Assembly (NCBI RefSeq): GCF_001684975.1
Contig: NZ_MAYH01000048.1
Span: forward strand, 124,001 to 188,000
DNA: 64,000 nucleotides
Source: Chryseobacterium artocarpi
GTDB taxonomy: Bacteria > Bacteroidota > Bacteroidia > Flavobacteriales > Weeksellaceae
Direction of reading: 5' to 3'
Under the pieces are notes generated by a model that was not told the origin of the DNA, did no database searches, and saw only the letters and a list, made by a program, of their open reading frames with translations. Both the position numbers and the translations under genes were made by a program. Positions 24,745 through 33,326 of this stretch are shown here, piece after piece (within the stretch, counting starts at the first letter, position 1; every line of letters begins with the position of its first letter).

Positions 24745-25005
24745 ATGAATATTAATGAAATTAAAGAAGCAGCCCTTACTTGTGGAGTTCTAAACCGACA
24801 GGAGCTGAGCAAAAAAATAAGAGAATTAAAGGACAGCGGGCTTTCCTATCTGGGATGTATTGCATTTACCCAACATAATCAACAAATTTCCACTTTAGAA
24901 GCTAAAAACCTAACATTGGAACTTGATGCTTTTACAGATGAAGAAAAAGCTGAATACAATGGATTCCATAATTTGATGATGGATGACTTTAAAGAAGAAG
25001 AATAA
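24745..25005 (+). CDS. Small acidic helical protein
   Basis: An 86-residue protein of unknown function, mostly helical and acidic at the C-terminus (MMDDFKEEE). There are no transmembrane segments. It starts 12 bases before the DUF1963 gene and is probably cotranscribed with it. TATCTTTG at 24718-24725 resembles a -7 box 20 bases ahead of the ATG. Confidence 0.65.
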   Translation: MNINEIKEAALTCGVLNRQELSKKIRELKDSGLSYLGCIAFTQHNQQISTLEAKNLTLELDAFTDEEKAEYNGFHNLMMDDFKEEE

Positions 25006-25017
25006 AATTATAACAAA

Positions 25018-25740
25018 ATGGACAAAAGAATTCAAGAAATTAAAGATAAAATAGAAAGACCTGCTACCGAATTTTTCACTGGTGGCTTCAGACCTTTGAA
25101 TGTTTTAGAAGAATCATGGATCGGACGCGTATTTGCCTATGCTGAACATGAAGAAATTCCTTTGGATAAAAATGGAGATCCAATGATGCCACTTATTCAG
25201 TTTTACCTTCCCAACCAACCTTTTGTGCCGGAACTGATAAAGGATAAAAAGCTAATCACAGTCTTTATTTCTCAGAATTTTCCGGAAATGCTTGAAAAAA
25301 TGGGTGATCATTGGCTTATCCGGGAATATGATGATTTGGAAAATATAATCATTAAGGATTTACAAAGTCCGGTTTCTTATTTAAAACCATTTCCACTACG
25401 CTCCGAATTATATCCTAAAGATGCCCCTGTATGGGATGGTGGTGGAATTGAGGATATAGACTACCGTTTAATCTCCGACATTGTGAAACTTGAAAGAGAA
25501 GGGCTTTTCAACAGTTATTATAATATCATTAAGCACTGTTACAGTACTAAACTCGGTGGTTATCCATCATTTTGCCAGCCTGGTATTGGTTTTAAGGATG
25601 GTTTTGGTGAAGGGTTTGAATTTATTTTTCAGGTTTCTTCAGATGGTAAAGCTCAATTGAATGTAATAGACAGTGGAAGTTTTATGTTTGCAAAAAACAA
25701 GGAAACTGGAGAGTGGAGTTTGTATTATGATTTTTATTAA
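25018..25740 (+). CDS. DUF1963 (YwqG-like) protein
   Basis: This 240-residue protein has the layout of YwqG/DUF1963: an N-terminal half with WIGRVFAYAEHEEIPLDKNG and MMPLIQFYLPNQPFVPEL, and a C-terminal half with the hallmark KLGGYPSFCQPGIGF followed by FEFIFQVSSDGKAQLNV and a DSGSFMFA stretch. The family is widespread, often linked to polymorphic toxins as a possible immunity protein, and biochemically uncharacterised. It pairs with the small acidic gene just upstream. Confidence 0.8.
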   Translation: MDKRIQEIKDKIERPATEFFTGGFRPLNVLEESWIGRVFAYAEHEEIPLDKNGDPMMPLIQFYLPNQPFVPELIKDKKLITVFISQNFPEMLEKMGDHWLIREYDDLENIIIKDLQSPVSYLKPFPLRSELYPKDAPVWDGGGIEDIDYRLISDIVKLEREGLFNSYYNIIKHCYSTKLGGYPSFCQPGIGFKDGFGEGFEFIFQVSSDGKAQLNVIDSGSFMFAKNKETGEWSLYYDFY

Positions 25741-25996
25741 AAATATTTTCTATATTTTCATAGATGCTAATCTTCAATATTTGATATAAAAAAATATTAT
25801 TGAATAGGAATCAATCATTTAAAATTCTTCATTTTATTACGTTAAATTCACAATAACATAATAAAAAATAATTTCGACGAGGGCAAAGTCTTTGTCGAAG
25901 CTATTTAAAGAGTTTATGGTTTCCCGTAATGCGATTATTATTAAGACCACTACTTTTGAATAATTAATTATCATTATAATCTGAAACCTTATTACA

Positions 25997-26542
25997 ATGA
26001 AGAAAGTATTCTTAATTACTACTTTATGCATACTAGCAAGTTGTGTCAATGAGAACAAATCTGAAAACTCTCAAATAACCGATACCTCCCAGCCAGTACA
26101 ATCGAATTTAGAACAATTAAAAACCGAAACCTCAAGACTTAGAGCCGGAGGATCTGTTAGTAATGTTGAATTAGAAAATGGAAAAGCAACTATAAATTAT
26201 GTAAAAAACTATACAGAATACCAACAACTAAATCCACAATCTAAATTAACGGAGAACGATCTCAAAGAATACTGGTCAACTGGACATGCAATTCAAAAAG
26301 CACTTATTTCAGGATCCGGAGCACTCTTGAAAAAATTAAGTTTTATTAATGAGGTCGAAATAATACTTCCATTTGAAAATAAAATCTATAAGATTGATGT
26401 TAAAAAAACAGAGTTAGAAAAATTTATTGGAAAAGATTTTTCACAAATAACAAACGATTGGACAAAACTTTTTATTGACCCTTATGTTTATGATAAAACA
26501 GGAAGAGAACGTTTTTTCAATAAATTCGGTTCTAAAAACTGA
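25997..26542 (+). CDS. Lipoprotein of unknown function
   Basis: A 181-residue protein with a lipoprotein signal, MKKVFLITTLCILASCVNEN, lipobox LASC with Cys at residue 16. The mature part begins with a Ser/Thr/Gln-rich linker; there is a GGSVSNVELENGKATINYVK segment and no recognised domain. The 256 bases before it hold no gene; a short hairpin of TTCGAC/GTCGAA sits at 25872-25898. Confidence 0.65.
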   Translation: MKKVFLITTLCILASCVNENKSENSQITDTSQPVQSNLEQLKTETSRLRAGGSVSNVELENGKATINYVKNYTEYQQLNPQSKLTENDLKEYWSTGHAIQKALISGSGALLKKLSFINEVEIILPFENKIYKIDVKKTELEKFIGKDFSQITNDWTKLFIDPYVYDKTGRERFFNKFGSKN

Positions 26543-26586
26543 TACAGCATAAAGAAAAAATATCATGTAAATATTTTTCAAACAAA

Positions 26587-26611
26587 GAACCGCGCCCTTC
26601 GGGCGCGGTTC
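26587..26611. terminator. GC-rich hairpin between convergent lipoprotein and mdh genes
   Basis: GAACCGCGCCC and GGGCGCGGTTC form a perfect 11-bp stem with a 3-base loop. Reading toward the minus strand it is followed by TTTGTTTG, so it most likely ends mdh; it may serve both genes. Confidence 0.75.
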
Positions 26612-26633
26612 TCATTATATAAAGTCTAATGAA

Positions 26634-27560
26634 TTAGAATTTAAGATCTCCATTCACTTCTCTTACTGCATTAGCAGCTTCAGCGAATTTCAATTGCTCT
26701 TCAGCGGTAAGCGTTACGTTTACGATTTTCTCTACTCCGTTTGCCCCGATGATAGCAGGAACCCCTAAGCAAATATCATTTTGTCCGTATTCACCTTCAA
26801 GCATTAATGAACAAGGGATCATTTTCTTTTGGTCACAAGCAATTGCCTGAACCATTACAGAAACAGCTGCACCCGGAGCATACCAAGCAGAAGTTCCTAA
26901 TAATTTAGTAAGGGTAGCACCACCTACTTTAGTTTCTTCGATTACATATTTTTGTTGTTCATCATCAAGGAACTCAGTTACAGGAACACCGTTTCTTGTA
27001 GCTTTGCTCAATAATGGAAGCATACCTGTATCACTGTGAGCAGCGATTACCATACCATCAACATCAGAAATTGGAGATTCTAATGCCTCAGCCAATCTGT
27101 ACTTGAATCTTGCAGAGTCCAAAGCACCACCCATTCCGATGATCTTGTGCTTAGGAAGACCTGAAGTTTTGTGTACTAAATAAGCCATAGTATCCATTGG
27201 GTTAGAAACCACGATGATGATTACTTCTGGAGAATGTTTTACTAAGTTTTCAGTAACTTCTTTCACGATACCAGCGTTGATACCGATCAATTCTTCTCTC
27301 GTCATTCCAGGTTTTCTAGGAATCCCTGAAGTGATTACTGCTACATGAGAACCTGCAGTTTTGCTGTAATCTCCTGTTGTTCCGGTAATTTTTGTATCAA
27401 ATCCGTTTAGAGATGCTGTTTGCATCAAATCCATTGCTTTACCTTCAGCAAAACCTTCTTTAATGTCTACCAAAACTACTTCTGAACAGAAGTTCTTCAT
27501 TGCGATGTATTCTGCACAGCTTGCACCTACAGCGCCTGCACCTACTACAGTTACTTTCAT
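26634..27560 (-). CDS. mdh: Malate dehydrogenase (LDH-like type)
   Basis: This 308-residue protein has the Rossmann start MKVTVVGAGAVGASCAEYIA, an NAD-preferring Asp after strand 2 (VLVDIKEG), TSGIPRKPGMTREELI with the substrate-gripping Arg residues, VVSNPMDTMAYL and the catalytic His in VIAAHSDTGMLPLL. It interconverts malate and oxaloacetate with NAD+ in the TCA cycle. Length and motifs fit the lactate-dehydrogenase-like malate dehydrogenase group common in Bacteroidota. It has its own promoter (27616-27647) and terminator, so it stands alone. Confidence 0.9.
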   Translation of the reverse strand: MKVTVVGAGAVGASCAEYIAMKNFCSEVVLVDIKEGFAEGKAMDLMQTASLNGFDTKITGTTGDYSKTAGSHVAVITSGIPRKPGMTREELIGINAGIVKEVTENLVKHSPEVIIIVVSNPMDTMAYLVHKTSGLPKHKIIGMGGALDSARFKYRLAEALESPISDVDGMVIAAHSDTGMLPLLSKATRNGVPVTEFLDDEQQKYVIEETKVGGATLTKLLGTSAWYAPGAAVSVMVQAIACDQKKMIPCSLMLEGEYGQNDICLGVPAIIGANGVEKIVNVTLTAEEQLKFAEAANAVREVNGDLKF

Positions 27561-27615
27561 ATTGTTACTTTTTAAATTATTTATTTTTTTAGTTAAGTTT
27601 AAATTTGAAACTCCC

Positions 27616-27647
27616 CAAATTTAATAAATCCTGAAAAATTGCACAAT
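27616..27647 (-). promoter_or_regulatory. Candidate mdh promoter
   Basis: On the minus strand, TAAATTTG (27623-27616) matches the -7 consensus TAnnTTTG, and a TTG (27646-27644) lies 20 bases further upstream. The distance to the mdh ATG is about 55 bases. Confidence 0.55.
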
Positions 27648-27678
27648 TTTTCAGAAAATTTATTAGAATTAAAAGGAA

Positions 27679-28230
27679 TTAGTTGACATTCAGTAAAAAA
27701 GAATACAGTTTTTTTGCACCAGACAGTACTTCCGGGTAGTTTTCTTCCGCCACTTCTGTATCCAAAACCTCTTTAAAATTCTTCCACATCGGTCCTGTAT
27801 TTTCCTGATAACATCCAAAGAAGTTAAAAGTCACCTCATCAAAACCTTCTGTTTTAGAAAGCTGCTTGGCAATCACATTTCCACCCAATGTAGAACCTTC
27901 TATCACATACATGGCTCCCAAAGCTTCATGCTCATTTACAAACTCAAGATCATGAGATACTTGTCTGTTCTCCAGAGAAAGGCTTTTAAGATCCTTTTCG
28001 ATAAGAGGCAGTTTCTTTCGGTTATCAAGCTGAAGTCTTTCTGCATACTTGTTTGAAAGGCTGTTGAATATTTTTTCTTCACTGTGAAGAAGCATCAGAT
28101 AATTGGTATGGATGATCTTTTTATAATCTTCTAAAGTGAAGGTTTTATTAAAAATCTTTTCAGAATTAAAAAGTTTCTCCGCTGCATCGTGATAGTCTGC
28201 TGTATTTTGTTTAAGATATTCTGATACCAT
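27679..28230 (-). CDS. bphO: Biliverdin-producing heme oxygenase (BphO-like)
   Basis: This 183-residue protein has the heme-oxygenase layout: MVSEYLKQNTADYHDAAEKLF with the proximal His and EGSTLGGNVIAKQL, the distal-helix Gly-rich kink that allows heme to sit in the pocket. It should open heme to biliverdin, CO and iron. The gene follows the bacteriophytochrome gene by 19 bases on the same strand, so the enzyme supplies the chromophore for that photoreceptor. It is slightly short relative to plant-type heme oxygenases but normal for the bacterial BphO group. Confidence 0.88.
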   Translation of the reverse strand: MVSEYLKQNTADYHDAAEKLFNSEKIFNKTFTLEDYKKIIHTNYLMLLHSEEKIFNSLSNKYAERLQLDNRKKLPLIEKDLKSLSLENRQVSHDLEFVNEHEALGAMYVIEGSTLGGNVIAKQLSKTEGFDEVTFNFFGCYQENTGPMWKNFKEVLDTEVAEENYPEVLSGAKKLYSFLLNVN

Positions 28231-28249
28231 AATTATATTTTAAAGTTTC

Positions 28250-30448
28250 TCAAATGTAAGGTTTTTTGAACGTTAAAATGAAAGAAGTTCCGTCTTTATT
28301 GCTCTCATAATCTACGTTTCCGCCTATTCTCTTCATGATTCTGTGTACGATGGAAAGCCCTACTCCATTCCCTTTGAATTTCTTCGCATTATCCATCCTG
28401 TTGAAGATTTTAAACATCTTATGCTTCTCTTCCTCAGGAATCCCTATTCCATTATCTGAAATACGGTAAATAATGGTCTGTCCGTCTTCGCTTCCTTTAA
28501 TCTCTACCCTTGGCTGATCTTTATGAGAAGAGTATTTTACAGCATTATTGATAATATTTAAGAACACTTGATGAAGTAATGTTTTATCTGCCATTACATC
28601 CGGGCATTCTTTAATAACGATTTCACTTTTAGGACTTCCATAAGTGATTTTTGCATTTTCAGAAATCTTATGTATAGTCGTTCCCGTTTTTAAGCTTTCC
28701 AGTTGTATTTCACTATGCTTGGCACGGCTGAGCTGTAATACATCATGCATCATTTCAGCCATATTATCAATCTCCTCAATAATAGTATTGATCTTTGTTT
28801 TGCTCTTTTCAGAATTATCGGTAAGATTACCCAAAAGCATCTGAGCGTTCAGTTTCATTACCGTCAAAGGCGTTCCAAGGTCATGAGAAATCGTATATGA
28901 AAAGCTATCCAGTTCTTCATTCACTTTTTTAAGCTCATCATTTAGCCTTTTTATAGCGTTGTAATTCTTATGTGAAGTTTCCAGAATCAGATCGCGGATC
29001 GCCTGTACAGCACTCACATTTCTTGAATTCCATCTCTTAGAATGTCCTTTAATGTTTTCCGTAAAAATTCTAAAAGACGTTCTTGGTGAAACCATCTGTT
29101 TATCTTCTCCGTTTTGTGTAAAAACACCAATCGTTTTTTCCGGATTACCAGCCCAATTTATATGCTCATCAAATTCTTTACGGAACCAGATCAGCATTTC
29201 ATTTTTATCTCTTTCAATAAAATAAATAATGATACCGGCTGCGCTTTCAGGCAAATTCAGTTCTTCCCCATGATTTTTAAGAAAACTACGGTTTACGTAA
29301 ATACGATCAGTGGTATTCTCCAGTCCCCAATGTACAATCCTGTTGATCACATCACTGGCTGGTACAGCTCCATCAGAAACTATATTTCCATCATAAACAA
29401 TGGCAAGTCCTTCTGCTTCCGGAAAATTTCTGATTTCAGCTTTACTTTCAATCAGGGAATCAAATAGGTTATTATGCTTTAAAAACTTCGTTTTCAACTG
29501 AGATAATTTATCGTTCAGTTCCAGACGATAGTTCAGTTCATTTTTGGATTTAAAAGAAGAATATGCGTTGGCTGCAAGTGCTGTAAAAATCCCAGCCTGT
29601 ACCCTGTCTTCAAGATCTACATGCTTAGGTTCTACATTCTGGCACGTCACCAATCCCCAAAGATGATTATCTATAATAATGGAAACGCTAAAACTTGAAG
29701 AAACTCCGGAATTGATCAGATACTGTCTGTGAACAGGAGACATTCCTCTTGATGCTGAGAAACTAAGATCAATATTTTCTTTGGTTTTACTTATAATAGG
29801 GACTGTTTCAGTATGTACATTACTGAATATTCTTTTTCTTTTTTTAAGATAAAGTTCTCGTGCCTGCTTTGGAATATCAGATTCCGGGTAATGAAGCCCA
29901 AGGAAACTTTCCATGTTTTCATTTTTCTTTTCAGCAATCACTTTTCCTGAACCGTCCATCATAAATTTATAAACCATCATACGGTCATAGTTCACAACTT
30001 TTGAGAGTGCTTCTAATAAATGGTTCCAAATTTCATGTTCTGTATCAATAACATAAAAATTATCATACTTATTGGAAATTCTTTTATCATGATTTACGAT
30101 AACCTCTTCAAATTCCAAAAAAATATAACTCCCGCTTCTGAAAACGGAAAAATGATATTCTTTCTCACCAATAAAAATCTTATCAAAATAGGCTTCATTT
30201 TCCCTTTTGGTAAATCTCTCTAAAGAAGTATAGATATCTGACTTAATAATATCCGGAAAGCTTTCCGGAAAGTCCGTAAGCTTTTTGTCGAACAACTCAT
30301 CCAAGTTTTCGATCTTAAATAGATCCACAATATTCCTACTGAAAAAAGTAATGGAATGTGACACTGAGTCAATGCCAATCAGGTAACCAAAACTCTGTAT
30401 ATAGCCTGGAATATGGATAGGTTCTTCATGGCACTCTACAAAATTCAT
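28250..30448 (-). CDS. bphP: Bacteriophytochrome histidine kinase
   Basis: About 732 residues with PAS-GAF-PHY photosensory core and a HisKA-HATPase output. The start is set at the ATG at 30448 (MNFVECHEEPIHIPGYIQSF), not the TTG at 30463, because the -7 box at 30465-30472 would put transcription start downstream of that TTG. Cys6 is the biliverdin attachment site expected for bacteriophytochromes. The GAF domain has YPESDIPKQAR, a variant of the PASDIP chromophore-pocket motif. The kinase part has SYTISHDLGTPLTVMKL with the phospho-acceptor His, NAVKYSSH, DNGIGIPEE and GNGVGLSIVH. No response-regulator gene is adjacent. It should sense red/far-red light and is paired with bphO. Confidence 0.94.
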   Translation of the reverse strand: MNFVECHEEPIHIPGYIQSFGYLIGIDSVSHSITFFSRNIVDLFKIENLDELFDKKLTDFPESFPDIIKSDIYTSLERFTKRENEAYFDKIFIGEKEYHFSVFRSGSYIFLEFEEVIVNHDKRISNKYDNFYVIDTEHEIWNHLLEALSKVVNYDRMMVYKFMMDGSGKVIAEKKNENMESFLGLHYPESDIPKQARELYLKKRKRIFSNVHTETVPIISKTKENIDLSFSASRGMSPVHRQYLINSGVSSSFSVSIIIDNHLWGLVTCQNVEPKHVDLEDRVQAGIFTALAANAYSSFKSKNELNYRLELNDKLSQLKTKFLKHNNLFDSLIESKAEIRNFPEAEGLAIVYDGNIVSDGAVPASDVINRIVHWGLENTTDRIYVNRSFLKNHGEELNLPESAAGIIIYFIERDKNEMLIWFRKEFDEHINWAGNPEKTIGVFTQNGEDKQMVSPRTSFRIFTENIKGHSKRWNSRNVSAVQAIRDLILETSHKNYNAIKRLNDELKKVNEELDSFSYTISHDLGTPLTVMKLNAQMLLGNLTDNSEKSKTKINTIIEEIDNMAEMMHDVLQLSRAKHSEIQLESLKTGTTIHKISENAKITYGSPKSEIVIKECPDVMADKTLLHQVFLNIINNAVKYSSHKDQPRVEIKGSEDGQTIIYRISDNGIGIPEEEKHKMFKIFNRMDNAKKFKGNGVGLSIVHRIMKRIGGNVDYESNKDGTSFILTFKKPYI

Positions 30449-30822
30449 ATAATTGTCTATCAATCAAATATACCGCTTTTTTTTAACTGTCTCTCTTTTG
30501 TGGTATTAATTTTCGTGTACATCTAAGGATTTACAGGGGATTTGAGAAGTTAGCAAGCAGATAAAAATCACATTAAAACATTCTTTATTTTCCTTTAATT
30601 TTAATAAGATATTTCTAAAATATACGAAAAAAAATACAATTTTCACCTATTTCCTCTATCAGGTATGATTCATAACATGAATTAAGGATTATTAACTAAC
30701 ATTATTGGGTTATTTAAACAATTTTAGCTAAATTTATATCACCAAATAATGAATATGATGAAAAATTCATTGAAATATTCACAATAATTTCAATATAAAA
30801 TTTAAATTCAAATAATACTATT
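30449..30822. other. Non-coding gap upstream of bphP and the amidase gene
   Basis: Apart from the bphP -7 box, this 374-base AT-rich stretch holds the divergent 5' regions of bphP and the amidase gene. I see no gene, clear hairpin or repeat. The minus-strand frames here run on from the following gene and are its shadows. Confidence 0.5.
30465..30472 (-). promoter_or_regulatory. -7 box of the bphP-bphO operon
   Basis: TATATTTG on the minus strand, an exact TAnnTTTG match, 17 bases before the chosen bphP ATG, implying a leader of about 10 bases. No TTTG is seen at -33. Confidence 0.5.
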
Positions 30823-31875
30823 ATGAAAAAGTTCCCATTAATTTTATTTTCTTTGGTCCTCTCTATAGGATTATGGAATCCGTCAGAAGCCTGTACACGT
30901 GTTGTATACAAAGGTCCGGAAAACACAATTCTTACAGCCCGTTCCATGGACTGGCGAGATGAGATCCCGGCAAATCTTTGGGTATTCCCGAAAGGAATAG
31001 ACCGTACAGGACAAACCGGACCGAAATCTGTAAAATGGACTTCTAAATACGGAAGCATCATCAGCTCTACATGGGACATTGCTTCTGCGGATGGAATGAA
31101 TGAAAAAGGACTGGTAGCTAATATGCTTTGGCTGGGAGAATCTCAATATCCGAAATTCGATCCGAAAGGAAGTAAAAAGGGACTTGCCATTTCTTTATGG
31201 GCGCAGTATTATCTTGACAATTTTTCTACGGTAAAAGAAGCTGTTGATTTTTCAAGAAAAGAACCTTTTGTAGTAGTAAGCGATAATATCCCGGGAACGG
31301 AAAGGTTTACAACAATACACCTTTCACTTTCTGATGCTTCAGGAGATAATGCTGTATTAGAATATATCAACGGAAAACTGGTTATCCATCACGATCCGTC
31401 TTATACGGTAATGACCAATTCTCCGATTTTTGATGAACAACTTGCTCTTAATAATTATTGGAAAGGTATTCCGGGAACGGTAATGCTTCCAGGAACCAAC
31501 CGTGCAGCAGACCGCTTTGTGAGAGCTTCTTATTATATTAATGCTATTCCCAAAACTGCTGATACCCGTACCGCTGTAGCCAGTGTATTCAGTGTCATCA
31601 GAAACTGTTCGGTACCTTACGGAATTTCCTCTCCGTCTGAACCTAATATTTCTTCTACAAGATGGCGTTCTGTCTCGGATCAGAAGAATCTTGTATATTA
31701 TTTTGAAACCGTTTTCACTCCCAATACATTCTGGGTAGATCTTAAAGATTTTGATTTGAGCCCAAAAGGTAAAGTGATGAAACTGGATCTGAGCAACTAC
31801 CAGACTTACCACGGTAAATCAAATACTGATTTCAAAGAAACTTCATCTTTCAAATTTTTAGGCTTAGAGTCTTAA
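30823..31875 (+). CDS. Choloylglycine-hydrolase-family amidase (Ntn hydrolase)
   Basis: This 350-residue protein has a signal peptide (MKKFPLILFSLVLSIGLWNP) cleaved just before Cys24 in SEACTRVVYKG, which becomes the N-terminal catalytic nucleophile. The choloylglycine hydrolase/penicillin V acylase signatures are present: Arg and Asp in TARSMDWRDEIP, VANMLWLGES, AQYYLDNFSTVKEAVDF, and VMTNSPIFDEQL with Asn near the active site. These enzymes cut amide bonds of bile salts, penicillin V or acyl-homoserine lactones; the substrate here is not evident, and it should act in the periplasm. It lies 270 bases before the porin gene on the same strand. Confidence 0.9.
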   Translation: MKKFPLILFSLVLSIGLWNPSEACTRVVYKGPENTILTARSMDWRDEIPANLWVFPKGIDRTGQTGPKSVKWTSKYGSIISSTWDIASADGMNEKGLVANMLWLGESQYPKFDPKGSKKGLAISLWAQYYLDNFSTVKEAVDFSRKEPFVVVSDNIPGTERFTTIHLSLSDASGDNAVLEYINGKLVIHHDPSYTVMTNSPIFDEQLALNNYWKGIPGTVMLPGTNRAADRFVRASYYINAIPKTADTRTAVASVFSVIRNCSVPYGISSPSEPNISSTRWRSVSDQKNLVYYFETVFTPNTFWVDLKDFDLSPKGKVMKLDLSNYQTYHGKSNTDFKETSSFKFLGLES

Positions 31876-32143
31876 AAACAAAAAGAGTAATCTTCAGTGA
31901 TTCAGTTTGAAAAATTTACCACTTAAGGTTTGTAAGTCCTGAATTATCAGAGATTAGATATATGATCATTTCCTTCCTCCGGAGAAAGTATAAATCGAAG
32001 ATTTAACGGAAGGAGTTAAGCACTTAAAAGTATTTACCATTTTATATACACATTCAGTGTATTTCCTCAGCTTTTTCAAGGATAGAGATGGATATTTTAT
32101 GCTTATATAAAATTTCAAAAAAGCAAAAATTAAATAATTAGAT

Positions 32144-33307
32144 ATGGCCTTTTTTTCACTAAAAAAGAGAAGCCTGATCTTGTGCATCCTTATGGGCTTG
32201 TTCTCAGCAAATGCACAGATACAGGATTCTTTACAGACCAAACCACAACAGGAAGAAGATAATGTAAAATATCCACAACTTCAGATCAAGGGACTTTTTC
32301 AGGCTCGTTATCTGGTTGGGATGAGCAAGGACGTTGACGTAAACGGGCTTCATCATTCTGATGGTTCCGGAACGAGCAATAATTTCATGCTTAAATACAT
32401 GAGAGTTCAGGTACGCGCCCAAATCAGTAAACGTACGGAAGTGGTTGCCTTAGCCAATTTTGCAGATTTTAAAAATGACCCTAAAAGCAGAGTACTGGAA
32501 AATGCTTATCTGAAATATACATTCAGTCCTAAATTAGCTTTTACTGTAGGACAGTTCAGACCTTGGTTCGGGATTGAAGAGACCTATCCTATTGATATCA
32601 TCAAGTCTCTGGATTGGTCTAATCAGTATTCCGAGTTTGGAAAGCTGGGATGGACAAGTTTCCAGATCGGACTTTCTGCAACAGGACAGGTAAAACTGGG
32701 TGAGATTCCTTTACAATATGCTGTTTCCGTAGTCAACGGTAATGGAAAAAACCAGATCAATGATAACGATAATGGCAAACAGTACTCTACCCGCTTACTT
32801 TTCGGATTATCTAAAAAATACAACTTCAACGTTGGTTTGAATGGAGGTATTGGAGAAGTTTTCAGCAAAAAAGTGTATGCTGTGGGAATCGACCTGAGTT
32901 CTATGGTTAAGTTTGATCCGAGATGGAGCCTTGATATGCAGCTTGAGGCTAAACAGGCAACCAATCATATTCTTTATAATTCTATTGCTCCTGAAGCAAG
33001 ACCTGATAATCCTGACCAATATCTGATTCGTGGTGCTTATTTCCTTCCGAATCTAAGATACGAGATCAATCATAAAAACCTTAGTGCTTTTGAACTGTCT
33101 TGCCGATATGAATACCTTGACACCAACTTCAGAATGGCATCTAATCCAAGACAAACTATTACCCCAATGGTAGGATTAGAATTCCTGAAAAACTATGGCG
33201 CAAGAATTCAGCTGGGTGTACAGTTCGACAGATATAAACATCAGATAGAAAATACCAATCAATACAATAACAACCTATTCATTGTACAAGTACAAAGTAG
33301 ATTTTAA
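32144..33307 (+). CDS. Phosphate-selective-porin (OprO/OprP-like) outer-membrane protein
   Basis: This 387-residue protein has a signal peptide ending in FSANAQ (residue about 25) and a series of short amphipathic beta strands ending with Phe (VQVQSRF), as in outer-membrane porins. The segments QIKGLFQARYLVG, MLKYMRVQVRAQISKRTEVV, VGQFRPWFGIE and LSCRYEYLDTNF fit the OprO/OprP porin family. Substrate preference cannot be read from sequence; its position 19 bases before a dicarboxylate transporter gene suggests that it admits dicarboxylates or other organic anions. Confidence 0.85.
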   Translation: MAFFSLKKRSLILCILMGLFSANAQIQDSLQTKPQQEEDNVKYPQLQIKGLFQARYLVGMSKDVDVNGLHHSDGSGTSNNFMLKYMRVQVRAQISKRTEVVALANFADFKNDPKSRVLENAYLKYTFSPKLAFTVGQFRPWFGIEETYPIDIIKSLDWSNQYSEFGKLGWTSFQIGLSATGQVKLGEIPLQYAVSVVNGNGKNQINDNDNGKQYSTRLLFGLSKKYNFNVGLNGGIGEVFSKKVYAVGIDLSSMVKFDPRWSLDMQLEAKQATNHILYNSIAPEARPDNPDQYLIRGAYFLPNLRYEINHKNLSAFELSCRYEYLDTNFRMASNPRQTITPMVGLEFLKNYGARIQLGVQFDRYKHQIENTNQYNNNLFIVQVQSRF

Positions 33308-33326
33308 GGATTAAATAGTGAGTATC

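Noticed and set aside
30714..31146. Minus-strand frames of 121 and 87 residues
   Set aside because: They are antisense to the amidase gene and show no recognisable domain.
31357..31812. 151-residue minus-strand frame
   Set aside because: It lies wholly inside the amidase gene on the other strand; the amino-acid composition is typical of a shadow frame.
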